Both the position numbers and the translations under genes were made by a program. The notes beneath the pieces are model-generated. The model saw only the letters and a list, made by a program, of their open reading frames with translations, had not been told where the DNA came from and made no database searches. DNA of 64,000 nt from Scylla paramamosain (taxonomy: Eukaryota; Arthropoda; Malacostraca; Decapoda; Portunidae): the NCBI RefSeq assembly GCF_035594125.1, contig NC_087181.1:1107501-1171500 (forward strand). The letters are read 5' to 3'. Every line of letters begins with the position of its first letter. The stretch's first letter is position 1. This document shows positions 59,461-64,000 of this stretch, in pieces.

Positions 59461-59479
59461 TTACTAACTCTAATACTTA

Positions 59480-61342
<1,863 letters not shown>

Positions 61343-61366
<24 letters not shown>

Positions 61367-61429
61367 CTTCAGTTGTGTGCTGCTTGACAATTCACTCTTG
61401 GTATTTCCTGTCACTGATGAAACAAGAAC
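61343..61429 (-). CDS. LYRM7: LYRM7 first coding exon (63 nt leader, codons 1-8)
   Basis: Acceptor CCCTTGTTTCAG before 61429. The leader is followed by AAGATGGCC, a good start context, and eight codons MAHELRRK before donor GTAAGC at 61342. Confidence 0.8.
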
Positions 61430-62447
61430 CTGAAACAAGGGATAACACTTGCCTTCAGATAAATACAAGGATGAGACTCATTTTAAAGATGGAAAGCTAA
61501 GATGAGACGACATACTTTGTCTTATTGCCACATATAACAAAAAAATACAAATATTAAGAAGAAAAAAAAAAATATATACAGAACTTAAAATGAAGCATTG
61601 AAAATAATATTTTACCACAAATTTCAACAATACTTAAAAAATAAAAATAACTATAAAGTAAATATTGAAAAAAAAAAAAACACACACACATTGGCACACA
61701 TTACATTGTAGCGAATGACATAATCCTCATTTTCCAGCCTCTTCAGAGGCAACATCACACTTTGCTTACAAGATCCCCTGTAATATTCCTAAATTATCAA
61801 AGAAAACTGTGAACTTCCCTTAACTTTCAAATGGTACAACTGAACTGGTCAACATTTAAATGTGAACTGACCACATGCCTTGAGAACAAATATCACTATC
61901 ATGGCTAATGTGGTTAATATGGCATGACTGGCTAATATTCTTCTTAAGACTACTATGTGTCTGCTGTCTTCATGTTCATCAACATATGCCCACTTTTTGA
62001 GTTAGGTTTGCCAGTTTGGAACACATGCTATGTAAGAGAGGAGGTAGTACTGATGAAACAGTGGCAGGCTGGTAGTCCCCGACCTAGCAACTCTGCTTGC
62101 GGGGCTGATAATTCTTGACTTCGCGGGCTCGAGCTCCTTCACGGTCGGCCATCTTCCCGTCTTTAAACGTAAGCATAACCTGGCACGCCCCTGCCAAGCT
62201 CAATTTTATGGTGAGCTGAGTACAACAATAAGCACGGTTGTGAACTTTATGCACGAAACTAAGTATAACTATTGTGTTAAGTCCACTCTCTTTACTTAAC
62301 CTTCGTGCATACGGGCACGGGGGGGAACTATGCATGCTAAACCCAATCCCTCCACTTCAGAATCTTTGTGGATTTGGTGTTGGATGGACCAATGGCAGCC
62401 TGTCCTGCAGCAGGCTAGATCAACCTGACCTCGCTATCACCACTTAC

Positions 62448-62530
62448 CTGCCAAGACAGGTGACTCCTCGCTGCTCCTTAGCCACCACTCCACACACCGC
62501 CGCGCCGCTGCCACCACTCACCGCAACAAC
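62448..62530 (-). promoter_or_regulatory. probable LYRM7 non-coding first exon and CpG-rich promoter
   Basis: A consensus donor CTTGGCAG|GTAAGT sits at 62447/62448 on the minus strand inside the most CpG-rich interval of this end of the window (CGCCGCGCCGCTG near 62500). It would splice to the acceptor at 61429. The exon's 5' end is a guess. Another donor (GCG|GTGAGTGG) lies about 70 nt upstream. Confidence 0.4.
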
Positions 62531-64000
62531 AAATGAACTTTGCTTTCTGCCTTTGTACGGCGTCTCATTTCCTTTCCTTCAAAGAAATTGTCGTTTTCGT
62601 TGTAAATGAGTTCTTTCTCGTGACTATGAAGGACACGAAGACGCGTAGCAAATGCGGGAGGGAAAGTTTTCATTGTAGATGGTGGGCAGAGGGGAAAAAA
62701 AAAAAAAAGGATAAATAACCTTCGGAACAAAATATTTTATCATGTGATCATTGTGAACACTTATTTGCCATTTAGGATATTCCATTAATTTAATAAAAGT
62801 CTACAATATGGAATGCATTGCAAATATTGTACTGTATTATACTTAAACACTTGTATTCTGCATTTTTAGCTCATTCTTTTATAAGTGCAGACCATATACT
62901 GTAGTTGTTAGAAGTAAACTACCAAGCCTTCCAGTTCTTTTTTACATCAGGAATATATTCTGTATTCCATAATCAATTCCATTGGACACTTTGTCTATGG
63001 ATGAAAAATCCCTTCCATCCAACATTCTGATACAGACATGCCTCACTCAAACATCATTCCTGCACTTTGTAATGGTCAGTCAGTCCTAAGTCTTGAACTT
63101 TTCTCATTGTAAGAACACTTGAGGTCAATTAGTAGAAGCAGCCTCAAGGTGACATATGTCCCAGAACTATTGAAAATTTGTTGAGCATTGTATGTTCAAA
63201 GTCAATATTCACGCAATTTGAATCTCATTTTATCACATTTACCAAAATCTTTTATAGACTGTCTAATTCTGCAGACATGTTCCAGTAAATGACCCAAGAA
63301 CTGGATTTATACAGTATCTATTATATTGTGTGTATAGTTGCTGAAAGTTTTGTTTTCACTGATGGTCTGATGGTTCAGTGATTTTTGAGGGTTCAGATTG
63401 GCAAAACAATGGATATGGAGTGGATAGAAATAAACAGAGATGTTAACATTTTGAGAATTATGAAATTATACACTTTTCTTTCCCAAAGTATTGTCTTCAA
63501 ATAATTTGAACTACATAATTAGATCTGTATGTAATTTTATCACCTCTTTTAAACAAGAAAGGCTTTGTCCTACTTTGCGTATTGTTATTATTTTTTTTGT
63601 ATTCACAGATTTTGACTACTTATAGAAAAAAAAAAAAAAAAAATCTTGGGCCTCTCTAAAAATTCTCCCAGCTATATTCACTCCATGTTCCAGTCTTTCT
63701 TTACTTTCCTCTCAATATGACCACAACATTTCTGTTCATCTCCTGACCGCCACATTAATATGTTCAATTCAAGTTTTTTTTCTTTGGTTCATTATTTGTG
63801 ATCATCTTTCCCAAGCTTTGTTCAGTGATCCATCTGGTCTCAAAACATTAAACACTTTAGTCTGTAAACACTTCTCCACTACCCAAGGTGGGCTGGCATA
63901 CAATAATGCACTGCCAACACAGGCCACATGCAAGTGTTCCGGACCCTTAGATCTAAGATAAGTTTACTAAATTTCTTTGATCTTTAATTCTCATCACTAC
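62531..64000. other. unassigned AT-rich sequence upstream of LYRM7
   Basis: Apart from a 61-codon plus-strand frame (62533-62718) ending in Lys from an A-run, nothing is seen. There is no sign of the next gene. Confidence 0.3.

Overview
The window is eukaryotic nuclear DNA: genes are split by GT-AG introns, about a quarter of the sequence by eye is simple repeat, and many decayed retrotransposon pieces are present. Gene structure, very long GA/CT, GT/CA and AT arrays and the repeat families suggest an arthropod, most likely a decapod crustacean. That assignment is inference.

Three conserved housekeeping genes can be reconstructed, all on the minus strand and head to tail. (1) VPS35, the retromer core subunit: 15 coding exons between 48237 and 27308, phase-consistent, 797 residues. 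(2) MAT2B, the regulatory beta subunit of methionine adenosyltransferase 2: five exons between 55380 and 52091, 296 residues from the first visible ATG. (3) LYRM7/MZM1, a mitochondrial complex III assembly factor: five coding exons between 61366 and 59480, 121 residues, with a likely non-coding leader exon in the CpG-rich stretch near 62.45-62.53 kb. They act in different pathways (endosomal sorting, S-adenosylmethionine synthesis, respiratory chain assembly), and I see no sign that they form one system.

Layout. 1-7 kb: dense microsatellites and purine/pyrimidine tracts plus tails of a CR1-like LINE. 7-16 kb: non-coding DNA with several local duplications, a three-copy family of short elements with terminal inverted repeats (13.7-15.2 kb), and an unclassified 0.7 kb element (8.54-9.26 kb). 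16-19.5 kb: a 0.3 kb compound GA/GT array and about 2 kb of decayed GTTGC-type repeat. 19.5-22.5 kb: remains of two or three LINE open reading frames. 22.5-27.3 kb: mostly unassigned, downstream of VPS35. 27.3-48.3 kb: VPS35, whose introns hold a Tigger-like MITE and pieces of at least four LINE lineages. 48.3-52 kb: intergenic and the MAT2B 3' region. 52-55.4 kb: MAT2B. 55.4-59.4 kb: intergenic, with a LINE copy sitting inside a 15-bp-unit minisatellite. 59.5-62.5 kb: LYRM7. 62.5-64 kb: unassigned AT-rich DNA.

I found no CRISPR array, recognisable rRNA or tRNA, operon or defence system, and no convincing novel multigene system. The most notable items are the Tigger MITE that keeps the transposase start, the LINE-split minisatellite, the small TIR family, and the microsatellites abutting VPS35 splice donors. 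Exon ends come from reading GT/AG sites and matching conserved protein sequence from memory; no alignment was run.
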